From assembly GCF_026004115.1 (NCBI RefSeq), contig NZ_BPIM01000001.1:1550001-1614000 (forward strand): a DNA stretch of 64,000 nucleotides, in the 5' to 3' direction. Below the pieces are notes generated by a model. The model searched no databases. It was not told the DNA's origin and worked only from the letters and a program-made list of their open reading frames with translations. The translations under genes and the position numbers were made by a program. This stretch comes from Meiothermus sp. (GTDB lineage: Bacteria > Deinococcota > Deinococci > Deinococcales > Thermaceae). Of the stretch, positions 35,123 through 43,192 are shown piece by piece. Each line of letters starts with the position of its first letter. The stretch's first letter is position 1.

Positions 35123-36370
35123 TTAGGCTCGAGGTAGTTCTTCAAACAGGTTGGTCCAGACATTGACCACCTGGCCGCCCCCGCTGGTCTGACCGGTTTC
35201 AATGGTTTTGACCACCTGTAGAGAGCGCATGTCCAGCTTGTACAGGTTGCCGTCGGCATTGGATACATAGCCAAAACGGCCGTCTCGGGTAAAGACCACG
35301 TGTCCCATACGGCCCTTACCGATAACCAGATCCTTAAGTGTTCGCAAGCCCGCAATGTCAATCACCGTGATCACGTTGTTGCCATAGTTGGTAGCAATAG
35401 CCCGCCTACCATCGGGGGTGTTGTAGGCGTGTCCTACCCCCGTGCTGGCGCAGCTCACCCGGTGAAGCAAACGCTTGCTGCGGGCGCTGTAAAAAGCCAC
35501 TTCCCGACCTCGCAGGTTGTTGCCCGGGCCTCGGTTCAGGGCCATAAAGTAGCGACCGTCTTGTGTAAAGTTGCCGTGATGTGCTTCGACGGCCTCTTCA
35601 CCGATCAGGGGCATATCCATCTGGGCTATCACTGGCAAGTCGGGTTTGGTCAGGTCATATACCACAATGCCGGGCTTAACCTGGTTACTGCCCTCATGAA
35701 TGAGCCAAAGCTCCTTCCCATCCGGGCTAATACAAGGGTAGTGAGGTACGCTGGGCGAGCGGAAGGTGCGTGCGGACCAGTCGGTTGTGTCTACCACAAT
35801 GAGCCGGTCGTCCACCCGATCTACGCTGTAAAAGTAGCGGCTGTCCCAACTCCAGGCATTGTGCATGGAGGTGACACCCTTGGGCTGGTTCTGCACCGGT
35901 ATTTCCAGCACCTGCTCGATGGTGTCGTCGGCGGTTCGGATAAAAACCAGGCGGAGTTTGCCCTCGCTCAAGCCCCAGTGATCGACCCCTACCCGCTGGC
36001 CATTGGGGCTAACCAGGCCATGTTTGGGGCGGTTGCCGGTTTGTAGCACCTTGGCTACACGCAGGTTTTGCAGGTCGAGTACCACCACCCGGGTTTCCCC
36101 CTCCGCTGCCCCACTTACGTAGACCTTTTGGGCATCGGGGGTCATGCTACCCAGGGTTGCGCCTCGAGCAGTATCAAGGCTGGCCACCACCTGATCGGTG
36201 CGGGTATCCACCACGTAGGCCTTGGCGTTGGCGTTGAGGAAGACCACGTAATCCGACCAAACCACCGGGGTGGCCTGGGCCTGGGCTTCTTGTCCAGACT
36301 GCGCCACAGCAAGGCCAGCAGCGGTCAGCCCAAGGGTTTTTAAAACTTCACGACGGTTGATCTCGCTCAT
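35123..36370 (-). CDS. exported YncE-like beta-propeller protein
   Basis: A 415-residue protein with a twin-Arg signal (NRREVLKTLGLTAAGLAVA). Repeated blades follow, of the type AKAYVVDTRTDQVVASLD, KVYVSGAAEG and RFGYVSNADGNLYKLD, as in seven-bladed YncE or cytochrome-cd1-like propellers. No haem motif is present. It sits between ccdA and the Rieske gene in the sox operon with GGAGGT before the ATG. It could be a periplasmic binding or scaffold partner for sulfur enzymes; the function is not known. Confidence 0.8.
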   Translation of the reverse strand: MSEINRREVLKTLGLTAAGLAVAQSGQEAQAQATPVVWSDYVVFLNANAKAYVVDTRTDQVVASLDTARGATLGSMTPDAQKVYVSGAAEGETRVVVLDLQNLRVAKVLQTGNRPKHGLVSPNGQRVGVDHWGLSEGKLRLVFIRTADDTIEQVLEIPVQNQPKGVTSMHNAWSWDSRYFYSVDRVDDRLIVVDTTDWSARTFRSPSVPHYPCISPDGKELWLIHEGSNQVKPGIVVYDLTKPDLPVIAQMDMPLIGEEAVEAHHGNFTQDGRYFMALNRGPGNNLRGREVAFYSARSKRLLHRVSCASTGVGHAYNTPDGRRAIATNYGNNVITVIDIAGLRTLKDLVIGKGRMGHVVFTRDGRFGYVSNADGNLYKLDMRSLQVVKTIETGQTSGGGQVVNVWTNLFEELPRA

Positions 36371-36421
36371 CTGACCTCCTGAACCTCGGCTAGGTTTTAT
36401 CCGAACCAGAACAAAAAAAAC

Positions 36422-37147
36422 TTATCCCAGCACCGGACAGCTGGTGGGCACTTTGGTGTGCTCGGCGTAGGGGAGAACGGTGGCTTTGGCCACTTCCTCG
36501 CGGGCCCGGGCGGTGGTGCGGAACAGGTCACGCAGGTTCTGGGCCTGGGCCCGGAAGAACTCGTCGAACTGGGGGTTGCCCAGGAAGCCTGTGGCGTAGG
36601 CTTCGTCCTTGGCAGGGTCGTACTCGAGGACCACCGCCGCCAGAGCATGGGGAGCCGGCCCGCCCTTCACCTCGCCGCCTTTGGTCACATCAAAGGCTGA
36701 AAGGTGCGAGCAGCAGACCATGCGGGCCCCCCGGTTTCCCTCGGGTTTGTAGTAGCCCATGGCCCCCAGGTTGGGGGCAGCGTAGCTGTAGGCGTGGGGG
36801 CAGATGCTGGTGTAGGCTACCACGCTCTTGCGCGGCCCCACCCCGCCCGTCCAGCGGTAGTTTTTGCCGTCGGGCATTTTAACGTCTACCGGCGCGAGCT
36901 CAGCGTCCACATTGACCAGGATGTTGGGGGTGGCCGCGAAGGGGTAGGCGAACACAAAAGGCTCGTGGGGCTTCAGGCTGCTCAGTTTGAAGGGGTTGCC
37001 GGCTTTGTCTACCAAAAGCGCCTTGGGGAAGGGGTTGGCGCTGCTTTGGGCCCGGACGAACTCGAGCATCCCCAGCGGCGAGAACTTGAGCAAAAGGCCC
37101 AGCGAGGTGCCTCTGGCTAGTAAATCAAGAAAGTTGCGACGGTCCAT
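36422..37147 (-). CDS. exported Rieske iron-sulfur protein
   Basis: A 241-residue protein. A twin-Arg-like signal (MDRRNFLDLLARGTSLGLLL) precedes a Rieske domain with cluster ligands Cys-Pro-His in TSICPHAYSY (near residue 126) and Cys-x-x-His in VCCSHLSAFD (near 160). It carries an electron across the outer face of the membrane. It follows the SoxD-like cytochrome gene by 10 bp, so it may hand electrons from sulfite dehydrogenase to the chain. It is unlike bc1 Rieske in that the first ligand loop is CPHAYSY; arsenite-oxidase-type small subunits are another relative. Confidence 0.82.
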   Translation of the reverse strand: MDRRNFLDLLARGTSLGLLLKFSPLGMLEFVRAQSSANPFPKALLVDKAGNPFKLSSLKPHEPFVFAYPFAATPNILVNVDAELAPVDVKMPDGKNYRWTGGVGPRKSVVAYTSICPHAYSYAAPNLGAMGYYKPEGNRGARMVCCSHLSAFDVTKGGEVKGGPAPHALAAVVLEYDPAKDEAYATGFLGNPQFDEFFRAQAQNLRDLFRTTARAREEVAKATVLPYAEHTKVPTSCPVLG

Positions 37148-37157
37148 GCAAATACCT

Positions 37158-37721
37158 CTAGGGGAGCTTGAGCCAGGGGAAGCGCTTCTGGGTGCCGGGA
37201 TCAAGCTCCAGCAGGGCTCGGGCTGGCATCTGCACCTTGGGCAGGGTCTGCGCGTTCATGGGCTCGCTTTCGTCAATAACGCCATTCTGGTAAAGAATGT
37301 AGGCCACCACCGCATACACTTCATCGTTGCTCAGGATGCCGGGGGTGGCAAAGGGCATGGCTCGGCGGGTGTAGTCGAAGAGGGTGGTGGCGTACTGCCA
37401 GTAGTTGCCAATGGCAAAGTCCACCGAGTCGGTTTCTTTGGTAATGGGGAAAGGCTCGGAAACCAACCGGGTAAAGGCCCCGCCCTCACCGGTTGCACCG
37501 TGACAGCCTGCACAGTGGGTGGCATAGACCTTGGCCCCCTCGTCTACGGTTCCCTGGCCTGGGGGGAGTCCTATGCCATTAGCCAGAATGGAGGGCCGGA
37601 TGTTCCACTCCTGCACCTCTTGCTCGTTGAGGGGGGTGCCGATCTGGTAGCGCCCCTGGGCCAGCACCAGGGCCGAAAGGGCCAGGGCCGAAAGGGCCAG
37701 GTAGAACCACTTGCGCCGCAT
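37158..37721 (-). CDS. SoxD-like cytochrome c (sulfite dehydrogenase partner)
   Basis: A 187-residue protein with a signal peptide (MRRKWFYLALSALALSALVLAQ) and one haem site CAGCH near residue 70; a likely Met ligand is in RRAMPFATPG near 119. It starts within the stop codon of soxC (TGATG), so the pair is made together. In SoxCD the cytochrome takes electrons from the molybdenum subunit. It has a single haem and is shorter than the classic diheme SoxD, so the name stays tentative. Confidence 0.8.
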   Translation of the reverse strand: MRRKWFYLALSALALSALVLAQGRYQIGTPLNEQEVQEWNIRPSILANGIGLPPGQGTVDEGAKVYATHCAGCHGATGEGGAFTRLVSEPFPITKETDSVDFAIGNYWQYATTLFDYTRRAMPFATPGILSNDEVYAVVAYILYQNGVIDESEPMNAQTLPKVQMPARALLELDPGTQKRFPWLKLP

Positions 37722-39016
37722 CAGGACTCACCTCCACAGCCGCCCCGGCCCACTGCGCCGAGCTGGGCGGGTGCACCCGCTAAGGTCTTGTCGCCGTTGA
37801 CCACCTTGCCGTCGGCGCCAATCCGCCAGGCCTGGATGGCGTTGTAGTGGTAGCGGTTGTTGCGGGCCCACTTGGCAAAGAACTCCTCCTGGGTGGGCTG
37901 GGTATTGCCTTTTTCGTCCCAGGCCCGGCTCATAATGACCGTTTCCTTACCGTCCCAAACCCAGTTGTACTTAAAGCGCACCACCGATAAAGCGTCGGGG
38001 GCGGGCTCGAGGCTGGCTTGCTTCCAGGATTTACCGCCGTCCAGCGAAATTTCCACCCGGCGAATGCGTCCGTGGCCGCTCCAGGCCAGGCCGCGAATCT
38101 CGTGGAAGCCCCGCTGAATCTGCTGCAACCCCGAAGGATAAGTGATGATAGATTCCGGATCCATCACCCAGGTGAAGGCGTAGATTTTGCCATCGGCCAT
38201 CACATCGGTGTACTCCGAGGTTTCGTCCTTGCTCATGACCGGAGTATCGGTCACCTGGATGCGCCGCAACCACTTGACCTGGATGCTCCCCTCCCAGCCC
38301 GGCACCACCAGCCGCACCGGGTAGCCCTGCTCGGGCCGGATGGCCTCGCCGTTCTGGGCGTAGGCTACCAACACGTCGTCCAGGGCCTTTTCCAGCGGCA
38401 GGCTGCGGGTGTAAGCGGCGGCGTCCTGGCCTTCGGGAATCAGCCAGCGCGCTCCTTCCTTGAGGCCGGCCTCTTTGAGCAAAATGGAGAGGGGCACCCC
38501 CGTCCAGGAAGAGTTCGAGACCAGCCCCCGGCTGCGGGTGGCGGTGAGGGTCATGTCGGGAGGGTTGCGGTAACCGTTTTGCCCATTGCCTGCGCACTCG
38601 ATGAAGTAGGTGCGGGTTACTGAGGGGAAGCGCTTGAGGTCTTGCAGGGTGAACATTAAAGGCCGCTCGACCATCCCGTGAATTACCAGCCGGTAGTCCG
38701 CGGGGTTCACGTTGGGCACCCCGCCGTGGTGCCGCTCGAAATGCAGCGAGCTGGGGGTGATGATGCCCTCGAGCTTCTCCAATGGGGCAAAGTCGGCGCC
38801 GGTGTGGCGGCTGCGCAGGTTGGGGGAGATGTAGCGAATTACATCCTTCTCGAACTCACTGCGCTCTCCGTACTCGCGCAAGGTAGCTCCCAGCACCTTC
38901 ATGGTATCGGTGGCGCCCTGGGGAATTTTGCTCTGGGCCTGGCCCCCAGAGAGCTTGACGAAAGCTCCGGCAGCCGCCCCTTTGCTCAAGAGTTGCAACA
39001 GCTTACGACGATTCAT
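37721..39016 (-). CDS. soxC: SoxC, molybdopterin subunit of sulfane/sulfite dehydrogenase
   Basis: A 431-residue exported enzyme of the sulfite oxidase family. The twin-Arg signal is NRRKLLQLLSKGAAAGAF. The Mo-ligand Cys lies in YFIECAGNGQNGY near residue 140, with the family segments HYGGVPN-like HHGGVPNVNPADYRL and SWTGVPLSILLKEAG. In the Sox cycle SoxCD oxidises the sulfane sulfur bound on SoxY, so no sulfur globules need form. The ATG at 39016 is chosen at the RR signal; a longer frame upstream overlaps soxF without a signal. Confidence 0.92.
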   Translation of the reverse strand: MNRRKLLQLLSKGAAAGAFVKLSGGQAQSKIPQGATDTMKVLGATLREYGERSEFEKDVIRYISPNLRSRHTGADFAPLEKLEGIITPSSLHFERHHGGVPNVNPADYRLVIHGMVERPLMFTLQDLKRFPSVTRTYFIECAGNGQNGYRNPPDMTLTATRSRGLVSNSSWTGVPLSILLKEAGLKEGARWLIPEGQDAAAYTRSLPLEKALDDVLVAYAQNGEAIRPEQGYPVRLVVPGWEGSIQVKWLRRIQVTDTPVMSKDETSEYTDVMADGKIYAFTWVMDPESIITYPSGLQQIQRGFHEIRGLAWSGHGRIRRVEISLDGGKSWKQASLEPAPDALSVVRFKYNWVWDGKETVIMSRAWDEKGNTQPTQEEFFAKWARNNRYHYNAIQAWRIGADGKVVNGDKTLAGAPAQLGAVGRGGCGGES

Positions 39017-39074
39017 CCGGTGTGTTCTCCTATAGCGGGGTGGGACGGGGCCCGTTCCACCCCGGATTGCAGGC

Positions 39075-40355
39075 TCAGGCGCCTGGGCCAAACATGTCGC
39101 CCCACAGGCCCCTGGCCCATTCAAAAGCGAGGGCCCCATTGGGCTTGGAGCGGTTGTTGTCTACGGTGGATTGTTGCCGAACCTGGCGGGCAGCTTCGTC
39201 CCAGTTGTGCTTATGCGAGACCCAGATGGACTCCTCGCTGCTCACAAAGCTATAGCAGATGTTGTCGGGAAGTGGGTTGGGAATCTCGGCTACCTGCTTG
39301 CCCGCAATGCGCTGGGCGATGTGGTCGGCAATGATCTTGCCGTCGTTGTAGGCCACCTGCCCGCTCTTGGGGTAGGGCACGTTGCCGATTACGTCGCCAA
39401 TAATGTAGACCCGGTCGTCTCGGTCAGAGAGGAAGGTAGGCAGCCGCACGTTGGCCCAGCGGTCGCCCAGCCCGGCCGTGCGAACAATGTCCCCAGCCTT
39501 CATGGGCGGGATGATGTTGGCCAGGTTGAACTTGAACTCACCCAGCGGGGTTTTGACCTCCTTCTTGGCGTAGTCAATGGCCGTGACCTCGGCCTGGGGG
39601 ATGTACTGGATGTAGTCTTTGTAGAGGTCGTTGTAGGCCGCGGTGAAGCCTGGGCCCTTGGAGATGGGGCCAGGGTTGGCGTCCAGCACGATCACCTTGC
39701 CCTTGATCTGGTTGGTTTTAAGGTAGTACGCCAGCATGGCCGCCCGCTCGTAGGGGCCAGGGGGGCAGCGGTAGGGGGGCTTGGGAATGGCCAGCACCAG
39801 GTCGCCCCCTTCAAAGTTGTCGATCTGACGCTTGAGGGCGATGTGCTCCCAGGGTTTGAAGCCCACTGGCATGAACTGCTTGACTTCGTTGTAACCCTGG
39901 ATGGCCTCATACATGTAGTCGATGCCCGGCGAGACCACCAGGTAGTTGTAGAAGATGATGCCGCTGGTGGTGCGCACGTAGCGGCCGGCCCGATTAACCT
40001 CGATGGCCCGTTCGTTGACGATGGTGACCCCGGCCTTGGCCACGTTGGCGTAATCAAAGACGATGAAATCGAGGTCTTTGACCCCCCCCAGGTACAGGTT
40101 GCTCATGGGGCACGACATGAAGGCGGGGTTCTTCTCGATCAACACCACCTCGATGTTGGGGTTTTTGCGGCGCAGGTGGCGGGCCGTGCTGATCCCCCCC
40201 CAGCCCCCGCCGATAATCACCACCCGGTTGCCCCGGGCTGGCCCCAACACGCTGCTGGGCTTGCTGAAGAACTCCTGGGCAAAAGCGCTACTGGCTGCAG
40301 CAGCTCCCGCTACCGCACCTGCCTTGAGAACCTTCCGACGCGTTACCTTGCTCAT
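39075..40355 (-). CDS. SoxF/FccB-type sulfide dehydrogenase flavoprotein
   Basis: A 426-residue exported flavoprotein. Signal: VTRRKVLKAGAVAGAAAASSAFA. The FAD motif VVIIGGGWGGIS is near residue 44; redox Cys lie in AFMSCPMSNLYLGG and PPYRCPPGPYER, and another at ICYSFVSSEES in the C-terminal FCSD domain. It oxidises sulfide to bound sulfur and passes electrons to a cytochrome c partner. The ATG at 40355 has GGGAGGA directly upstream. No dedicated FccA/SoxE follows, so a general cytochrome or the SoxD-like one may serve. Confidence 0.9.
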   Translation of the reverse strand: MSKVTRRKVLKAGAVAGAAAASSAFAQEFFSKPSSVLGPARGNRVVIIGGGWGGISTARHLRRKNPNIEVVLIEKNPAFMSCPMSNLYLGGVKDLDFIVFDYANVAKAGVTIVNERAIEVNRAGRYVRTTSGIIFYNYLVVSPGIDYMYEAIQGYNEVKQFMPVGFKPWEHIALKRQIDNFEGGDLVLAIPKPPYRCPPGPYERAAMLAYYLKTNQIKGKVIVLDANPGPISKGPGFTAAYNDLYKDYIQYIPQAEVTAIDYAKKEVKTPLGEFKFNLANIIPPMKAGDIVRTAGLGDRWANVRLPTFLSDRDDRVYIIGDVIGNVPYPKSGQVAYNDGKIIADHIAQRIAGKQVAEIPNPLPDNICYSFVSSEESIWVSHKHNWDEAARQVRQQSTVDNNRSKPNGALAFEWARGLWGDMFGPGA

Positions 40356-40482
40356 GCTTCCTCCCATAACCCGAGCCATCCCGGAGACGGCACCTCCGGC
40401 AACTTTCGCAAGCTTGGGCTTAGCCTTCAGTTTATCAGATACAGTCCAGACCTGCGAAAGCCATAACGGGCGGTTATATCAC

Positions 40483-41349
40483 TTATTGCTGGGGGCGATA
40501 GGGTTGGCCACCCACCCCCTCCAGAATCTGGCTCATAACCCGCCGGGCCTCCTGGAGCATCCCCATCGTGGTCTGGTTTTGGGCCACCCCGGGCATGATG
40601 CCCATCAGCATGGGTTCAATGGCCCCCACCAGGGCTCCGCCGGGCATGGGCGCCACGAAGAAACGGCAAGGCGCGGCAAAGCCGCCGGCGGGCTGGGTCA
40701 TGAACATGTGGTAGGCCCACTCGCTTTTGCAGGGCTGGATGCCCACCACGTTGCCCATCTTGACCGAGGGCAACACGTTGAGGCCATTGTTGCCGAGCTC
40801 GCTCTCGATGAGTAGGGTGAGTTCGTCCACGTTGCCGCCCTCCACCATGTACATGAGGGCCGGCATCATGCCCGAACTGGGATCAGGCATCATGGCCGGT
40901 GCCACTTTGCGGGGCAAGCCCAGGCTGGCGATAACCGCTTTGAGCTTGGCCCCCAGCAGACGGCTTTTGGTATTTTTGACCCCCAGCATGGCAAACATCA
41001 GGTCGGGGTCGAAGGTACCCACCGTTACCACACCGGGCCTGGCCGCGTGCACGTAGATGGTAGGCGGCAGGATGATGGCGGTCATGACGTTTTCCTGCAC
41101 GGCAGCCAGTGCCCCGGCTTCGGGCTCCAGAACCAACAGCAGGTAATCTGGGAAGTCGGCCTTGAAGTTTTTGACCTGGCCGCCCAGGTTCAGGGTACGG
41201 GCGACCTTGAGCCCCTGGGCACTCACAGCCGCCTCGACACGGGCCTGGGTATCGGCTACGCTTACCCCACGCAGGGTGGTTTCCAGTGATTGTGCCAGCG
41301 CTGACAGGGACAGGATAAAACCGAATAGCAATAACCACTTGACCTTCAT
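40483..41349 (-). CDS. exported DUF302-domain protein
   Basis: A 288-residue protein with a signal peptide (MKVKWLLLFGFILSLSALAQ) and a DUF302 N-terminal half (LETTLRGVSVADTQARVEAAV then YLLLVLEPEAGALAAVQEN). The second half reads like a further copy or a partner domain with IQPCKSEWAYHMFMTQ and AAPCRFFVAPMPGG; the two Cys could pair. DUF302 is common in sox gene groups of Thermus relatives and others; its role is unknown. It lies between the rhodanese and soxF genes. Confidence 0.78.
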   Translation of the reverse strand: MKVKWLLLFGFILSLSALAQSLETTLRGVSVADTQARVEAAVSAQGLKVARTLNLGGQVKNFKADFPDYLLLVLEPEAGALAAVQENVMTAIILPPTIYVHAARPGVVTVGTFDPDLMFAMLGVKNTKSRLLGAKLKAVIASLGLPRKVAPAMMPDPSSGMMPALMYMVEGGNVDELTLLIESELGNNGLNVLPSVKMGNVVGIQPCKSEWAYHMFMTQPAGGFAAPCRFFVAPMPGGALVGAIEPMLMGIMPGVAQNQTTMGMLQEARRVMSQILEGVGGQPYRPQQ

Positions 41350-41358
41350 ATGCCTCCT

Positions 41359-41790
41359 CTATGGCTTTTGGACAGGCAGATTCTGCTCGAGCCAGCTACG
41401 AAAGCCACCGTTGAGGTTCTTTACCTCTTTGTAACCCAATGCCCGCAGATAGGCGGCGGCTACCGCGCTCACGTGCCCGCTGCCGCAGTAGACCAGGATG
41501 GGCTTGTCCTTTTCTTTGGGCAGTTCGCTCAGACGGTCGGGGAGCTGACTGATGTGGATGTGCACTGAGTTGGGTAAGAAGCCCCTCGAGCGTTCCTCGG
41601 TGGTGCGAACATCCAGGATAAAAGGCTCAAAGACCTCCACAAAATCTTTGGCCTCGGCGGCGTAGAGCAGGTAGCTGGCGGGGTTAATCTTCTTGATGAA
41701 ATTGCCCATGTCCTGCAGCGAGGAAGGGGCCATCTCCTGGGCAAGGCCCAGGCTTCCCAGAAGCACCAGCAGTATCCAACCTCTACGCAT
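41359..41790 (-). CDS. periplasmic rhodanese-domain protein
   Basis: A 143-residue protein with a signal peptide (RRGWILLVLLGSLGLAQ) and a rhodanese domain. The active Cys is in ILVYCGSGHVSAVAA near residue 100. It would accept sulfane sulfur from Sox intermediates or thiosulfate outside the membrane. The ATG at 41790 has GGAGG upstream. Follows soxA by 9 bp. Confidence 0.85.
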   Translation of the reverse strand: MRRGWILLVLLGSLGLAQEMAPSSLQDMGNFIKKINPASYLLYAAEAKDFVEVFEPFILDVRTTEERSRGFLPNSVHIHISQLPDRLSELPKEKDKPILVYCGSGHVSAVAAAYLRALGYKEVKNLNGGFRSWLEQNLPVQKP

Positions 41791-41799
41791 ATACACCTC

Positions 41800-42597
41800 C
41801 TAACGGGTAAAGCCCGGCAGCTCGGTGAACTTGTTTTTGCCCTTGGTGGCCTCGGCCAGCATGTAGGTGGAAAGGGCAATCATGGGCTCGGAGTAATGGT
41901 CGGGTGGGTGAATGCCCACCGACTCGTAGCAGAAGGCAATCCGGTCTTGCAGGGTATAAAGTTTATCGGCCTCGAAGCGGTAGGCCGGCCACTCGTTGGA
42001 GAGGCCCTGGCGCGGGCTGCGCACCGGGGAGAGCCGCACTTTACCGCCGGCGTAGCTGTCGTGGCAGATGGCACAGTTCATGTCGCGGTCGCCGGCCCGG
42101 TGGTACCAGAGCTCCCGGCCCAGGTTGTACATGGCGATCTCCTGCGAAGTTTTGGGCACCACGTTGATGGGCATCTCGGTGGACTTGGAGGCCACGAAAG
42201 CGGTGAGGGCCTTCACGTCTTCGCGCTTGATGTCTTGCGGGCGGAAGCCCTGAAGATTCACCATGCAGCTCACGATGCGGGTCTCGAGGTCTTCTACCCG
42301 CCGGGTGTCGGCAAAGTAGCGGGGCAGTTGGGTCAGGGCGCCCTCGAGCTTCCCCGGCCCCAGGCCAAAGTCGCAGGCCTCGAGGCTCGCGTTCTTGGGG
42401 CCTCGCTTCTGAGCGAACAGCTCCTCGCCCTGGGCGGCATACAGTTCGCCCGGTAGAATACCGGCGGTCTGACGGAACAGCTCCCGCTGCCGTTCGGCTT
42501 CCTTGTAGGGGTCTACCTCTTGCTGCTGGGTGAGGGCGATGCTCAAGCCCAACCCCAGCGCCAACAAAAATCCAATCCACAGGCTGCGGTTGCGCAT
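41800..42597 (-). CDS. soxA: SoxA, copy 1
   Basis: A 265-residue exported cytochrome that, with SoxX, joins thiosulfate oxidatively to SoxY. There is one haem motif CAICH near residue 175. The Cys that acts as (persulfidated) haem ligand is in RIAFCYESVG near 222, and a Cys pair in LEACDFG and IVSCMVN replaces the second haem, as in single-haem SoxA types. It is the last of the core genes and follows SoxX copy 1 by 4 bp, within the order A-X-B-X-A around soxB. Confidence 0.93.
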   Translation of the reverse strand: MRNRSLWIGFLLALGLGLSIALTQQQEVDPYKEAERQRELFRQTAGILPGELYAAQGEELFAQKRGPKNASLEACDFGLGPGKLEGALTQLPRYFADTRRVEDLETRIVSCMVNLQGFRPQDIKREDVKALTAFVASKSTEMPINVVPKTSQEIAMYNLGRELWYHRAGDRDMNCAICHDSYAGGKVRLSPVRSPRQGLSNEWPAYRFEADKLYTLQDRIAFCYESVGIHPPDHYSEPMIALSTYMLAEATKGKNKFTELPGFTR

Positions 42598-42601
42598 GGT
42601 T

Positions 42602-43165
42602 TCACCTCTTGGCGTTCACCGGCGAGGCCGGGTCGAGCAGGAACGCGGTTACGTGGGCGGTTTCTTCCGGGGTCAGGATGCCGTGGTGGCCGGCCCGGTA
42701 CATCAGCGAGCAGGGCATGGTAGCCCAGGCGTTGTAAATCTTGTCGTAGGTGTACTTGACCACCGCTTCGCTGGTGCCGCGCTGCCCATAGCCCACCAGT
42801 CCTGGCCCCATGCGCCCGGCCCCGGCCTCTTTGGGGTCGCCCGTGTGGCAGGCATAGCAGTTGCCCTTGCGGGGGTTGGTGAACAGGGCCTCACCCTGCT
42901 TCCAGTCGCCCATCAGTTTGCCGTCGGCGGGGTATTTGATGAGGGCCCGCTGGCGCTCGAGGAAGGCCCCCACTTCCTCCGGGGGCAGTTTGTCACGGTA
43001 CTGCGAACACAGCGCCTGGTCACGGTCTTGCTTCATGGTTTCGGCAAACTTGCTACCGCCGCTGTTGATGGCCTGCTGAACGCGCTGCTGGAAGGGCCCC
43101 TGCTGAGACAGGGTGAGCCCCACGAGCAGCATGGCCAGTAACCCAATAAAATATCTGGTTTTCAC
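42602..43165 (-). CDS. soxX: SoxX, copy 1
   Basis: A 187-residue exported monohaem cytochrome. The signal peptide YFIGLLAMLLVGLTLS precedes the haem site CYACHTGD near residue 103, with a distal Met in AGRMGPGL or in the NAWATMPCSLMYRAG block. The C-terminal segment (ILTPEETAHVTAFLLDP) is typical of SoxX. It is long for the family because of an N-terminal helical part (residues 25-90). Gap to soxA is 4 bp. Confidence 0.92.
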   Translation of the reverse strand: MKTRYFIGLLAMLLVGLTLSQQGPFQQRVQQAINSGGSKFAETMKQDRDQALCSQYRDKLPPEEVGAFLERQRALIKYPADGKLMGDWKQGEALFTNPRKGNCYACHTGDPKEAGAGRMGPGLVGYGQRGTSEAVVKYTYDKIYNAWATMPCSLMYRAGHHGILTPEETAHVTAFLLDPASPVNAKR

Positions 43166-43192
43166 CTATAAGCCTCCTTCTTTTATCCTGTT

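Noticed and set aside
37671-37705. Short tandem repeat GGGCCGAAAGGGCCA
   Set aside because: It encodes the hydrophobic LALSALALSA part of a signal peptide; codon repetition explains it.
39171-40466. 431-codon plus-strand frame antisense to soxF
   Set aside because: Shadow frame of the flavoprotein gene; no start context or recognisable motif.
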